A DNA stretch of 64,000 bases from Oxytricha trifallax (lineage: Eukaryota > Ciliophora > Spirotrichea > Sporadotrichida > Oxytrichidae). A program made the translations under genes and the position numbers. The notes under the pieces were generated by a model. It was not told where the DNA came from. It made no database searches and was given only the letters and a program-made list of their open reading frames with translations. Position 1 is the first letter of the stretch, and each line of letters starts with the position of its first letter. The DNA is taken from contig ARYC01017250.1 in assembly GCA_000711775.1 (NCBI GenBank), positions 1 through 64,000 on the forward strand. The letters run 5' to 3'. Shown here one piece after another: positions 1 through 13,245 of the stretch.

Positions 1-1930
1 TATAAATTGAAATGGTAATGACTTGAGAAAGAATAACTCCATAGATAAGGTAAAGAACCATATATCCATAGATCCAGTAGTTACCTCCAAAGCAATAAAG
101 CAATATTATTTAAATCATTCTAAATAGTAATAATTTTAAGCTATTATAGTATATTATTTCATTTATATTTTTTATTTCTATATTTAAATTTAAATTTTAC
201 AAAATTTCAAAAGGAAAAATGAAATAAATATATAAGTTTTCTAGTAAAATATTAATTGAATTAATGAGGCAAATTAAGTATATTCAAATAGACTTAAAGT
301 AAGAGAATATAAAAATCTAATGTTATAAACACACACACCCACTTAATTTTAAAATTAGATTTATTGAATCTGTGTATCATTATATTTTATGAATAATCTG
401 TTGAGCATTGCTGAGAGGCAGAGGATTGTTGGTGACTTTGTGATTTCTGATTGCCATATCAAGTACACAAACACATCAGTAATTAGCACTGCTATCATTG
501 TCACAAAACTATTATATTTATTAATAATTAACCAAGTCTGGATCTGTCCATATACCAATAAACAAAACTCCTATTATATCATACAAACTGTTAAATTACT
601 CTCAAAAATCAATTCTTTTTCAGATTTTGATAGTAAACACAGAGATATGTTAACTATTGATGGATGTTTTAAAGTTTATTCAGGGTTTTAAAATGAATAA
701 TGTAGGAGTAAACTATCAGTATAGCAGTGGCAAAGAACCATAAGAACACAGATAGGAATCTTCTTCCTCTAATGTTCATATTTGCGAAACGGCTTTATAA
801 TCCACCTCCAAATGCTGACCCAAGGTCGTCTTTTTATAAGCCTTCAGCGATAGTAATCTTAAAATTTACCAGAGAAATTGAAAGATCCACATTTTTTAGA
901 GCCGATCATGTGAATAAGTAAAAAATAGTAAATAGATCGAGTACATCAGCTTTAGTCGGGAAGAAAGTCTTATCTGCGCGCTATTCTTGCACTTCCTCCA
1001 TAAAATCATCATCTCTATCTTCCTGTTTAGGAACACCGTCTGTTAGTTTATTCATTAGTAAGTCTTCGATTGAGCCTCCCTTGATAGCTGAATTCAAAAA
1101 GATTACTAACACAATTATACAGCAGTTAGCGTTCAATTTTATATTCAAAATATTTAGAGTTAATGGTTTATGTTAATTTATAGATTCAAGAACACTGAAC
1201 TGAAACCGAAGTAACTGTTATAACAATTTCAATGATAAATCAAAATTTTAAGAGTTTCCTCACTTATATTATACTAGTTTCATCTAAGAAAATGGCTACA
1301 AACTAGTAAGCTGTGAAGAGTGAAAAGGCTAGACCAATGCACACTCCATTTATGATCTTAAACTGGAAGTTGTTCCACTTTATTTTGAATACTCCGAATA
1401 CGAAGAAGAACAAACTCATACTCACAAGGAGAACGCAAATATTAATATGACATGATATATATTCATTAAATGAATGTACCTTTTTAATACCACCGATGGG
1501 CACTTCGTCAAAATCCTTAGCTCTAATGATTAAACCGGAAGCCCAAACTGCAATTGCGAGAAAAGGCATTAAAAGTGAGAGCCAACTGAGCATGTTTAGT
1601 ATAAAGTTGACGAATTTGACGAATCCCTCGTTCTATGCTATGTTGAAGTCACGATTCATCAAGAATATTTTCAGTCTGAATATCTTTCCATCCACTTAAT
1701 TCAGTAACATAAAAACGCATGCAAGAATAGCAACTGCGAAGAAGCCCAATTCTGAACCGGCTGCGTCTAATATATATTCTGCTATCTAGATATTGGGGTC
1801 TCCATTTGCTAGATATTAATCTTAGGTCTCTTGGTCGAGTAGCCTCTTCTTAAAGAGAGCCGTTAAATTTGCATCGAAATTTATGTAGTCATTTCGATTT
1901 TATTTTAATAAACTTAGGAATAAATTTCAT
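1..1930 (-). CDS. Multipass membrane protein, partial, interrupted by IESs
   Basis: Coding segments run leftwards and leave the window. In order they are: about 1930-1303 (soluble N-terminal part with NDYINFDANLTALFKKRLL, then several hydrophobic stretches, including AVAILACVFMLL and LLVSMSLFFFVFGVF); about 1240-1190 and 1091-700 (acidic KQEDRDDDFMEEVQEQ, then a membrane segment FLWFFATAILIVYSYIIHF); about 620-361 (EKELIFESNLTVCMIQQEFC and TMIAVLITDVFVYLIW); and 95-1 (GYMVLYLIYGVILSQ). TAA/TAG are read as Gln. In-frame TGA codons fall inside two pointer-flanked blocks (883-933 and 1092-1183), listed separately. At least six membrane spans are seen. The start codon is not resolved: the frame is open to about 1930, where a TGA lies upstream. 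The family was not recognised; that all pieces are one gene is inferred from strand, order and shared membrane character. Confidence 0.6.
883..933. other. IES, 51 bp, pointer AGATC
   Basis: AGATC occurs at 883-887 and 934-938. Removing one copy plus the intervening AT-rich DNA joins ADVLDL directly to SISLVNFKIT in frame on the minus strand and eliminates an in-frame TGA. The length, 51, is a multiple of three. Confidence 0.65.
1092..1183. other. IES, 92 bp, pointer ATTCAA
   Basis: ATTCAA occurs at 1092-1097 and 1184-1189. Excision fuses the minus-strand codons for SSVFLN to SAIKGGSIEDLL without a frame break. The removed DNA is AT-rich and carries a TGA in the preceding frame. Confidence 0.65.
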
Positions 1931-2214
1931 TACATAAAAAAGTTCTAATCGTAAAAATGAAGGGAATTTTTAAAAGTTATAACCATAATACCTTAATTAA
2001 TCTTAATTTCGATGCACTCCATCGTTAAAATGCATATTTATCAGGTTTATCCTATTAAATTGCTTTATTTTAATTATTGTGATTGCTTTCATATTTTTAA
2101 ATGTAACTGATGAAGACAATATCAATGAATTACTGAAACATCCTTTTATTAATTAAATAAGATTACTTGTTGCACTTTTATATATTAATCATACATTATT
2201 AAGAATTAATAACA

Positions 2215-3247
2215 ATGGCTGTCGATCACACAGAAAATATGGACTAATCAAGTTAAGCTAATTTAACTATACAAATACAACAAGCAGATAAGAAAAATAA
2301 GATGTTAAGAAGACTTATCAAAGAAAATCTCGAAGAAGTCTCTTGCATATCAATAAGTCTGAATGCCGAAAAAGAAACCACAAATTAAAAAATATATGTG
2401 TATTGTATTATAAATGATTCAATTGAAGCAATGGCTACGAATTCTTGGTATCTTTATTTATTTACTCTAATCACTTTTCTAGAGATACCATAAAGAATGA
2501 AATTTAAGTAGAAATTTTAAATAACAAAAAAGCTATAAATGAAAGTTAACCCAGGTCTGAAAATCAATTCTAAATCATCAAAACACTCTCTACTGTACAA
2601 TTTCTTTATTATTTTACAATTTATTATAGCAAGAAGAGTTCATGATTTCAAAACTCCTTAGCTAACTAAGTAATTACTTGGCTCCTTTACTTGACATGCC
2701 TTAGCCAGAAGTCTCTCCAAATGCTTTTAAACAAGTCCTAGAGCTCTTTCTTTCCACACACTCTCAAGACAGGCTGCGCTTAATTTTGCTAAGTCCATGT
2801 GATCGATGGTACTTAGAGTGCCTGCTGACCACAGGCCACAGCAATTTCAAGCCTGTCTTGATTGAGTATTAAATGGAAAACGAGTAGCAGAGCCCCAGGG
2901 ACTTTTTTAAGCATCTTATTCCTTTTTTTGAGAGAGCTCCGATTGAATCAGCAAAAGACTCAAATTAAATTTCCGTGGAATTTAATGGCCAATCCTTTTG
3001 CTCACTTTATACAACCACTACTCCTATATTCAATACCCATAGATTATAATCCTACATGAACGCAGAAAACAATAACAATCAAATGTGGTTCTATAATTAA
3101 AAAACTTAGCATCTACCCGCTAAACCTTATGGGTCTCTCTTAAACAGATCAATTTCAACGGAATAAGATGGAATCTTAACAACTAAATCACTTTAATAAA
3201 GTAACTTAATTGATATAAATTATCGAGGGGAAATAATTTATCAATGA
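2215..3247 (+). CDS. Protein of unknown function, 320 aa (one intron, one IES)
   Basis: Start ATG 2215 (MAVDHTENMDQSSQANLT); stop TGA 3245-3247. A 35-bp IES (2442-2476, pointer TTCT) and a 35-nt GT..AG intron (2595-2629) must be removed. The remaining 963 nt are exactly 321 codons with many TAA/TAG Gln codons. The N-terminal 80 residues are polar and charged. The middle holds a leucine-rich helical-looking part (SPNAFKQVLELFLSTHSQDR), and the C-terminal 100 residues are low-complexity with Asn/Gln/Thr (NAENNNNQMWFYNQ). No membrane segment was seen and no family was recognised. The gene lies divergent from the membrane gene at 1-1930 and tandem with the two small genes that follow. Confidence 0.72.
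2442..2476. other. IES, 35 bp, pointer TTCT
   Basis: TTCT occurs at 2442-2445 and 2477-2480. Excision gives ATNSRDTIKNE in frame. Treating the same block as a GT..AG intron (2449 onwards) would create a TGA at the junction, so the IES reading is preferred. Confidence 0.6.
2595..2629 (+). other. Spliceosomal intron, 35 nt
   Basis: GTACAATTT..TTATTATAG. Its removal joins KTLST to QEEFMISKLL in frame. The size and T/A-rich body match the other introns here. Confidence 0.7.
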
Positions 3248-3577
3248 TTAAACATAAGTTATGGTCTTTGACTTGATTGGTTGTTTTTAATAAATCATCT
3301 AATTATTTTATTTTATTGTTACCATTTTATCTCATGGGTAGCTTAAACTGATGAAGAAATTTATGAAAGATTGTCTCTCTTAATAGCTATAAATTGAAAT
3401 TTTCATTAGTAGAACAAAATTCTTATTAATAGGAGATTGAGATATATAGGCTCGTAAGGGACTCGCAATCTAATATTTCATTCAAATTAATTATAAATAA
3501 CTCAAATCAGCGCGTCGCAGAAATGAGTTATGAAAGTACTATTGGATAGTGAATGGAATATATTGTATATCAATTGC

Positions 3578-3799
3578 ATGAATAAAACTAACCCTCTGGT
3601 AAGAGGTGGAAATTAAGTCTATTGGAGAAAGACAACATATAAAATAATTCAAGCTTTATTCATTGTAATTGCTATCCAATATATTTTGTTTAGTATCACA
3701 AGGTACTTTAATAATTATTACGTATATAAATAAATTTCCAGTATTTTATTAAAGTGGTTTAGCAAATTTGATTTTCATAATCATATGCGATTACTTTGA
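3578..3799 (+). CDS. Small single-pass membrane protein, 73 aa (may be one segment of a longer gene)
   Basis: Open from ATG 3578 to TGA 3797-3799. It begins MNKTNPLVRGGNQVYWRKT and has a membrane helix KIIQALFIVIAIQYILF, followed by an aromatic tail FNNYYVY. The first 50 residues look convincingly coding. The last 20 or so are less so and could be IES-derived, so the true C-terminus is uncertain. Upstream DNA (3530-3577) has no convincing extension. Function not recognised. Confidence 0.45.
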
Positions 3800-4013
3800 C
3801 TTAGAGTAATACTTTATGAAAATTAAAAATTTAGAATTCGATATAAAATGTGAATTTAAAATTAATAAAAATATATTGCTTTTTAAGCAATACTGTAATA
3901 TTTATTACTTATAACTTACTTTAAATCACATCAAAGCTTTTCCAAATATGTTAAAATGAGCATCAATAAAATAGATTGTAAACATAATAATAAGTTAAAA
4001 GTATAGAATTAAA

Positions 4014-4391
4014 ATGAGCTTACTTAATTCATTAATGCAATAAAGAGACAAACAAGAAATTTAACCTGATTTTGAAGCTCCTCATTAAAATGTTGATTTA
4101 ACTCTAATTTCGGACCATTCCACTCCAGTATTTGACCCTCCCATTAATGATAAGCCAGAGCAGTCTCTTTAAGCAGCCTTGCAGGCAATTATTGAGAAAA
4201 GAAAAGATACTATCGATGGTTTCATTCAAGAATTGAGGGAGGATAGAGAGATGTTGATCAATCTCAGAAATTGCAATGAGGAAGTAGATCTAATCAACCA
4301 AGAATTGTATCATAAACATGAAAGACTCAATTTGAAAGTTCAAGAAAGATATGAACAGGTGCTTGAAGGGCTCAAGGACATATTCAGTTGA
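4014..4391 (+). CDS. Small coiled-coil protein, 125 aa
   Basis: ATG 4014 is preceded by AT-rich DNA; the stop is TGA 4389-4391. It is uninterrupted, with eight TAA/TAG codons read as Gln. The N-terminal 50 residues are polar with prolines (SDHSTPVFDPPINDKPEQ). From about residue 55 to the end it is a continuous charged helix (EKRKDTIDGFIQELREDRE, then LINQELYHKHERLNLKVQER), typical of a coiled coil. Possibly a structural or adaptor component; no family was recognised. It converges with the GluRS gene (stop at 4453), leaving only about 60 bp between the stops. Confidence 0.75.
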
Positions 4392-4452
4392 ATATAAAGA
4401 TATTGTAGTAATATTAAAATATAAGTTCTTAATTATTTGTAACAAATTTCAT

Positions 4453-6479
<2,027 letters not shown>

Positions 6480-7750
6480 CATTTTTATAATTAATGATCT
6501 ATATTATTTTATCAATTTTTTAATACATTTTCTTTCTTTAATTGTTATAAAAATTAAATTTAATTAATTTTAATGAAGATTATATCAAACTTAAATTGTA
6601 TAATTTGGATAAAATGCTCTTTAGACTATTTGATTTTGATCTGTAATTTTATTTATAAAGTTTTAAGTTTGTGAATATTCCTACACTTTTTCTTGACTTT
6701 TGTTTGTATATCTGCAAATTGTGGCATCTAAACTTAATTATATGGGATATGATTTCGATGTATTATTAAAGTTAAAATTTTAATATTTTTATTATAAATA
6801 AATGACTATTAGAAATTCGATTTACAGCCAATATTTATATATAAATTATTTTGATAATAAAATTAAAAATATCAAAGAGAATAATAGGAGATGAATTTTA
6901 TATAGCTCAAAAGAATTTATATATTTAAATATATAACCTAAAATAATTATGTTATAGATATTTGTTTTTTAATCACAATTAAATAAAGTTTAAGAAAATT
7001 TTCATAAATTAGATTCCTACGATGATTAGCATCCATATACACATTTTACATTTAATAATATTGAAAATAATAAACAAACATAATTAGTTTAACATTATCA
7101 AGAGCACGAATATAGGCGGTATGTTGATGTTGAGAATATACAGCTGATCTAATTCATTGCTTATTTAATACAATGTGATCCATTAGTAAATATACAACCC
7201 AATTATAGCAGTCCAAAATATTAAACCATCACATCTATATTTTATTATAATTTATCTTATTATTAATCACATTAAAAAACAAGTAAATTAAGTTTAGCTT
7301 TCTAATGTAATGCTTTACATGCAATTTATATTAATTCTGTGGAGGTGGATAAGTATCGTATTAATATTATTGTTAAGTGTTAATTGATATCAATAGAATC
7401 ATCACTCCACACATTACGCATTAAGTTAAAACTCCACCCCATATGTAAAAATTATCATATCCTATTTGGTATAATTACTCCCAACTGTCATCTATAAAAA
7501 TTAATTCTATATAAGTGATTTGTTAAAAAAGCATAACGAATAACTTCAAATAAAGTCATCTTTATGAGAGTAATAATGGCAAACAATTAAAAGAAATAGA
7601 AAAGATAACATATTGAATTTAGCTATTCTACCTGCTTATTTAATAAGTTTTTATTATCTCGGAATAATTTTATAATCAAGCATCCTGCAAATATTAATGA
7701 CCTAAATTATAAATTATTTTTTATTAAATTTAAATTAATTCTTTTTTTAG
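6480..7750. other. AT-rich intergenic DNA, no gene seen
   Basis: About 1.3 kb between the GluRS start and the Cys-rich ORF. It is strongly AT-rich, without a convincing open frame, tRNA, repeat or element end that I could recognise. Confidence 0.5.
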
Positions 7751-8569
7751 TCATATTACCATTCTTCGAAAGCCTTAAATTTTATTTTGAGCATGTATTT
7801 AGATTATTTAAAGTAAATAAATTCGGTAAGAGATGTAAATAGAAATTATAATAATTGAACTTTTTAGATACTTTAATTGAAAAATCTAAATTTTAGTTAT
7901 GAATTTCTTAAAAATGCTTGAACTTTCGCAAATCTTGCAGTAATAATTTCCTTTACAGTTGATATTGCTGGAAAAGCCATAATTTTCACATTTCAAGTAA
8001 TTAGAACAAGGGAAAATTAAAACATATTTATTTAAATCAGTAGATTTTAAATTAATACTATTAATAAATTTATTTTAAATCTCCTTGCTGTGTTTTAAGA
8101 ATTAAAAGTACAACAAGGAATTTATTGATTATTAAATGTTTTAAATTGATTGAGTAAGCTAATCTCTTAATTTTAATTGTGATAGAGAATATTTTTAACT
8201 ATTTTAATCTAGGTCAAATTGCTATTTAATGAGTTTTTCCAATAATAAAAATAGTTATGTAAGATCTATTTTGTTCTTGCATTTTTTATTAGGACATTTA
8301 ATAAAAATGTCTACTTTTTCTGATGAAAAACTACATATTTCTGTATCTTGATTATCCAAAAGGTTTTTAGGTTTAGAATTAACTTACTCATAACTTTTCT
8401 TAATTCTTTAAATTATTCTTCTTTTTATGCTTTGAATTGTAAAATCGTTGTCAATACAATTTGGATCTTCGCATTTAAAGCTGAATTTATAGTTAATAAA
8501 GAAGTTTTTTTTAATTTCACTTTTCTTAATAATTTTTGTTCCTAAATCTTGTATAAGTGGTTATTTCAT
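7751..8569 (-). CDS. Cys-rich protein with zinc-ribbon-like CxxC pairs, 272 aa
   Basis: Uninterrupted from ATG 8569 (MKQPLIQDLGTK) to TGA 7751-7753, 273 codons without TGA. The start is the first ATG in the frame but is not otherwise supported. It is Lys/Ile/Asn-rich. Cysteines are grouped: FKCEDPNC near residue 40; CSFSSEKVDIFIKCPNKKCK near residues 92-111, which has the spacing feel of a zinc ribbon or MIZ-like finger; and CSNYLKCENYGFSSNINC.. YYCKICESS near residues 195-225. The tail is hydrophobic (IIIISIYISYRIYLL). Unlike neighbouring genes it has no obvious intron or IES and is as AT-rich as the spacer. It may be a germline-limited gene or an old element gene; no family is firmly recognised. 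Confidence 0.5.
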
Positions 8570-8774
8570 TTCTTTTTAATTTTTAATTTTTAAATTATAA
8601 AAAGCAATATTTGAAATCTTTAAATTTTACTAAATATTAAAAATAAATCTTATCGTCTATTTTAAATTTAATGATTATTTTATTAGAGAAAATCTTTCTT
8701 GATTTTTTTCACTTTTTTGTTGTCTAGTTATTAAATAAATAGTGAATAGAAATATCACTTTTATAATTATATTT

Positions 8775-11138
8775 ATGAATCTTAATAATAATCCGTTGAG
8801 TGGTCTTACTGAAGAAGAGAAAATTTAACTCTATAACTTTCTCTAAGCTGAGGCTTAATTGCATCCACATATAAGCAGCAATCATAGTAGTAATAGATCC
8901 TCATTAGAGTCTTTTGATTTGCTAAATCAAAATAAATTAAGTAAAAATATCCATTCTGGTTTTGAACTTATCTCAGTTAAAAAAATAATTTAATTACAAT
9001 GTTAAATTTGCTGAATCCCTATCAATAAAACAGTATAAACTAATAGATGGTTCTAAATCAAAATGAATACTCTGCGCTTATCCACTAGTAGAGACTACTT
9101 TAATATTAAATTTAAAGGCAGATTGATCTACATCCAATCAGACTGGGCGGCTCCTATCATCTCAATAATCCTCAGGAAGTTGAATAGTAGCAATAATTAA
9201 TTCAGTAATAAAATTAGCAATAATAATAGAATGCTGTAAATCAAATTGACAACAAAATTGGAAAGGATGTCTAAATCATTGATTTTTAATTATAAATAAG
9301 TCACAATTGTGATGTATATATCATATATTTAATGTGATTTGACTTAGATGAATCAAATCAATTAAATCCAGGAAGATCATCAATTTTAAAACAGTATTTT
9401 GCAAGACAAGCTAGAAGAATTAAAAAAATAAAGTTAAAAGAAAATAAATATCTCTGCTATATAATAATATCAATCAAATATGAACAATTAATTCATCAAC
9501 AATAGAAACGATTATAGGAAAAACAGCTCCGAAGATGATGAGGATATTTAAATAGTGGGTGGTAGAGGCATCAATATGATTAGTTAAAAATCTAAGCCAA
9601 TTCATAAGGTACCTGATTAACAAGTGAGAAGCGGCATTTCGACACGAAGAGGGAGTAATCTAATAAATAAACATGTCAATGGAAAGGCAACAGTTGGCAA
9701 ATATGGTTTGAAGAGTAGGGGTTTTGAGGGTGACCTAGGAAGCTTACTAAATGATGAGGGCAAGGCAAAATCTTAAGAGTAGTCTTCAAATGACTTCGAA
9801 ATGTCATTAGATGACTTCAACTTCAGGGTTCAGCAAAGATAATTATAAAAATGATTATAAAATATTTTTCATCAAAGAAGCGTCTAAGAGGGTCAGTAGA
9901 ATAAAAGGAACTAAAAACCACAAGTAAATTAAGACTCAGAATAGGTAAAAAGAATGTATTCGATTCTGTTGGATGCTTTCACAAATAGACATAACTTTTT
10001 CTGATAGTAATAAAATGACAATAAAGATAATTAAATGCCAGAACATCACTTTTAGCTAAAAATTGTGACTGAAATCTTTGGAAGCAATGAAGCAAATTAC
10101 AAATTATATATTTATTTCTTATTTTTTATATATAATAAAATAAATTACCCTATCTCTGTGAGAGACGATTCAATATTAAATATAGTTGAAAGAATTAGAT
10201 AGTCCCATTTGAAGTAATGCTTTAATTTTATAAACATTTATACTTCTCTTTCTTAAATATTGGCATGAGTTAATTATAATTTTTCTTACAATTGTATGTT
10301 TATTGCCATGTTTTATAATTTAATGCAAGCTCTCCAGATCAGCTTATGCAGAGGTTAACTTTATTTTTGTCTTACAGAACAAAAAGGATGCGAATGACAT
10401 ACAAATATTAGATGAGAACTCTGAATAAATTAGAAAAAATCACAAGACAATTTTGACGATTTATGACTTAATCATTTATATTCCTGTTTATTGCTGAATA
10501 TTTAAAATAATTCTTAGCATAATATATTTTGTATAATTTTTGAATACTATGTTTCCATTTTAGTAATACAAGGAAAAGGATTATTACGAAAACTGTTCAC
10601 AAATCATAATTCAGTAAAACTAAGATGTGAGAAAGCCCTTTTAGAGAGCACTTGAGGAAATAATGAGAGACACTAAAAAGACTGACTGGAAAAATAATAG
10701 AGAGCAATTAATACAAAACATGCTGCTAGCTGAGGAGGGATATGGAGGTAAATCTAATGCCTATGATTTAAAAATCTATATCTTTTATTATGTAGGAAAG
10801 TGAAATCATTTATTAGATCTATGATGTAGAGACAAAGACTCGATATTTCATTCAGCAAATAATCTTCGAAGCTATCAAAGAATTAAAGATTTACCGACTT
10901 GAAGAAGAGCAATAAAATAAAACATTTTCATAAAAGAAAATTATACCTGACATGGTTATATGCAAGAGAGACTAGGAAATCAATTCTAATGGTCAAAATC
11001 ATTAAAAAGCTGGGAAAATTGAGTGCGGCAAGAAAACTCTTTTTGTCATTGAAATCAAGAAACCTTTGTCTAAAAATGGTCAGGAAAATCCTTAAGATAT
11101 AAAATAAATCACAATTATAAACTAGAATTTTTATTATA
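8775..11138 (+). CDS. Gln/Asn-rich protein of unknown function, with intron and at least four IESs
   Basis: Starts ATG 8775 (MNLNNNPLSGLTEEEKIQLY). The frame changes once near 8985-9010 (junction not resolved), then runs through a poly-Gln stretch (EVEQQQQLIQQQNQQQQQN), a 34-nt intron (9314-9347), a polar part with DDEDIQIVGGRG, and KRMYSILLDAFTNRHNF. Four AT-rich blocks with direct-repeat pointers (9834-9872, 9994-10047, 10094-10141, 10215-10320) each restore frame on removal. Further segments are NDIQILDENSEQIRKNHKTI, DYYENCSQIIIQ and ALEEIMRDTKKTDWKNNREQ. After a last interruption near 10750-10800 two frames stay open, and which is used is undecided. One ends at TGA 11136-11138; the other, richer in typical codons, runs on past 11160. 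No family was recognised. Confidence 0.6.
9314..9347 (+). other. Spliceosomal intron, 34 nt
   Basis: GTATATATC..TTGACTTAG. Removal joins ISHNCD to MNQINQIQED in the same frame and eliminates a TGA. Confidence 0.75.
9834..9872. other. IES, 39 bp, pointer CAAAGA
   Basis: CAAAGA occurs at 9834-9839 and 9873-9878, flanking a nearly pure A/T block with an in-frame TGA. Excision yields FRVQQRSVQEGQQN. The length, 39, is 13 codons. Confidence 0.75.
9994..10047. other. IES, 54 bp, pointer ACTTTT
   Basis: ACTTTT occurs at 9994-9999 and 10048-10053. Excision gives NRHNFQLKIVTEIFGS and removes a TGA. The length, 54, is 18 codons. Confidence 0.6.
10094..10141. other. IES, 48 bp, pointer AAATTAC
   Basis: AAATTAC occurs at 10094-10100 and 10142-10148. 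Excision joins SNEANY to PISVRDDSILNI. The interior is almost only A and T. Confidence 0.75.
10215..10320. other. IES, 106 bp, pointer TAATGC
   Basis: TAATGC occurs at 10215-10220 and 10321-10326. Excision joins QSHLKQC to KLSRSAYAEV in frame; without it the frame hits TGA at about 10265. Confidence 0.75.
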
Positions 11139-11624
11139 TCATGAAAAATTTATTAAAAATAAAATACATAAGATCTGATTCATATTGACAGAATGATATA
11201 GCAAAACCTTAATTAACTAAGACATTTCTGCATATAGAGTGGATAGAGCTAAGTTTATGGCATAGTAACAAACTTCAAGGAATCTAAAAACAATTTTTAT
11301 TTAATTTTTTTAAATTATGATATATTCCTGTGACAATCAAACTATAATTTTACTATTATAATGTTAAATGGTACTTTACTAAGTTTGATTTGCTAAAGGA
11401 AATAGTTTCCGTTATCAGTTAAAATAATTAAAGAAACTCTTAACAACAAAAATAGAACGCAAACAATCAAAACAAAAAGTTTTAATAGGGAGTGCATGAA
11501 CCTTTTGAAATTTCCTAGAAGATACAATTATTGTCAATTTAGATTTTTATTCACCCTAATGTGAACAAAGCTAATTTTTCATATTAAAATTTACATAATT
11601 TGATATGAAATTATTTTAGCAATA

Positions 11625-11726
11625 ATGGGAATCGATGAGGGTATAGAGAAGTTAAATAGACTTGAGTTGGCAAAAGTCATTCAAATAATTCAATGGCTTG
11701 AGAACATAGAATTACTATAACAGTGA
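11625..11726 (+). CDS. Short coding segment, 33 codons
   Basis: ATG 11625 to TGA 11724-11726 reads MGIDEGIEKLNRLELAKVIQ.. with an amphipathic, coding-like helix. It lies just outside the left end of a TBE derivative and is probably one macronuclear-destined segment of a gene whose other parts I could not assign. Confidence 0.35.
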
Positions 11727-11819
11727 ATTATCTTGTATCTTTTATGTATAAAGATTATTCAAAATAACTCAAATTTAAATTTTACACTCTTCTTATAAAA
11801 TAATTAATTGTTTTAAAAT

Positions 11820-13039
11820 CAAAACCCCAAAACCCCTTAATGAGGTTTATAAGTGCTTTGATTGATGAGGGTAATGTTGGGGATTAGGGTTTCTTTTTGA
11901 TTAATTTCATTTTTGTTGTTAGATTCATTTTCATTTTTTATTTTCATTGTTGAGATCTTTATTCTTTTATTTTTTATGATCACTACATCTATGTAAATGT
12001 TATGTTCAAATTAAATCATTACGAAAATTTCAATGATAGCACTTTACCTATTTGCATTACTTATTTAATTAAAATAGTCAGTTTGTATGAAATCTTCATT
12101 CCTTAATTCTTAGGGACTCCATTTTTTAAAACATTTTGGTACTAATTTAGTTTTAATTTTTTAGTACATGGTTCTAATTAGGTTTTAAACCAAATTAGAA
12201 CTTTTGCATTAAAACCTCATTAGTTTAAAACTCGGTACTAATTAAGTTATGGTACTATTAAATTGGTACCAATTAAAACTAAACGAATTTAGTACTGGTA
12301 CTAATTAAATATAAACAAATTTAGTATTGATTTAATGGAATTTAATAGGTTAAAATGGAAATCCATCTCTGAAACTTGTTACAAATTCTGCAAACTTTCT
12401 CCACTAAGCTTTACAGGATTGACCTCCTATAAGATGGCCATATTTAATAGGTGTCTAAAATTTTATTAAAAGTAGAAATACAAAAATTTAAGTTTGATCT
12501 CAATTTATAATAATTTTACAAACAAAACATGACTACCGTGAGTCTATCATATACCTTAAAATCACTCATTTTATGCATATTTTACATTTATATTTTACTT
12601 AAGCTACCAAAAATTTTTATATAGTACTTAAATATGAGAATATAGAAAGTAAGCGGAAAGAAAAGAAAGTTTTTTATTGATTATGAAAAAGTTTTATGAT
12701 AAAAATTTCAATAATATTTCTGCAAAAACGCAAAATTTTTGAAAAGATGTAATCATTAATTTTCATAAAAACCATCAATAAATATGATAACTTATGAAAA
12801 AAATGTAAAATAGAAAAATAAGCATCCGAAACTTACCTCTTTCTAATAAAAATGCTATAGTTTATACATAAACATGAAAATATATAAGTTGAATATAAAA
12901 AAAATGATCATATAAAACTTCCATATTTTTATAACTAGAGTAAAATTAATGCTTAAAATCAAAAAGAAACCCTAATCCCCAACATTACCCTCATCAATCA
13001 AAGCACTTATAAACCTCATTAAGGGGTTTTGGGGTTTTG
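11820..13039. mobile_element. Short TBE-type element, 1.2 kb deletion derivative
   Basis: The inverted ends begin CAAAACCCCAAAACCCCTTA at 11820 and end with the exact complement at 13039; about 85 bp of each end are near-identical inverted copies. The flanking 3-bp duplication is AAT (11817-11819 and 13040-13042), the ANT target known for TBE elements. No ORF for transposase, ORF2 or kinase remains. The interior around 12100-12350 holds repeated motifs of the kind TTAGTACTAATTAGGTT in both orientations, the same kind of block found between ORF2 and ORF3 of the full-length copies. It is therefore an internally deleted, non-autonomous member. Confidence 0.88.
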
Positions 13040-13245
13040 AATGGCACAGGATTTATTAATATTCTTGATTAAAAAATTAATAATATAGTAATTATAAAAA
13101 TGTTCTCAGTATTTTATAAAAGTTTGCAATCTCCAGCAAATATAAGATTAATTTTATACATTTGTTCTTTATATTTTAAGTATAAATATATAAATATATA
13201 TTTTAAATATCTACTCAATAGATAAGTATAAAGATAAGAGTGCTA

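Noticed and set aside
389..921. Plus-strand open frames at 389-691 and 727-921
   Set aside because: They are antisense to the minus-strand membrane-protein segments, whose translation is clearly protein-like.
3540..3690. Inverted pair TTGGATAG/CTATCCAA as a small element
   Set aside because: Too short, no duplication, and one arm lies within the coding-like 3578-3799 frame.
8348..8545. Plus-strand hydrophobic open frame
   Set aside because: Antisense shadow of the Cys-rich ORF.
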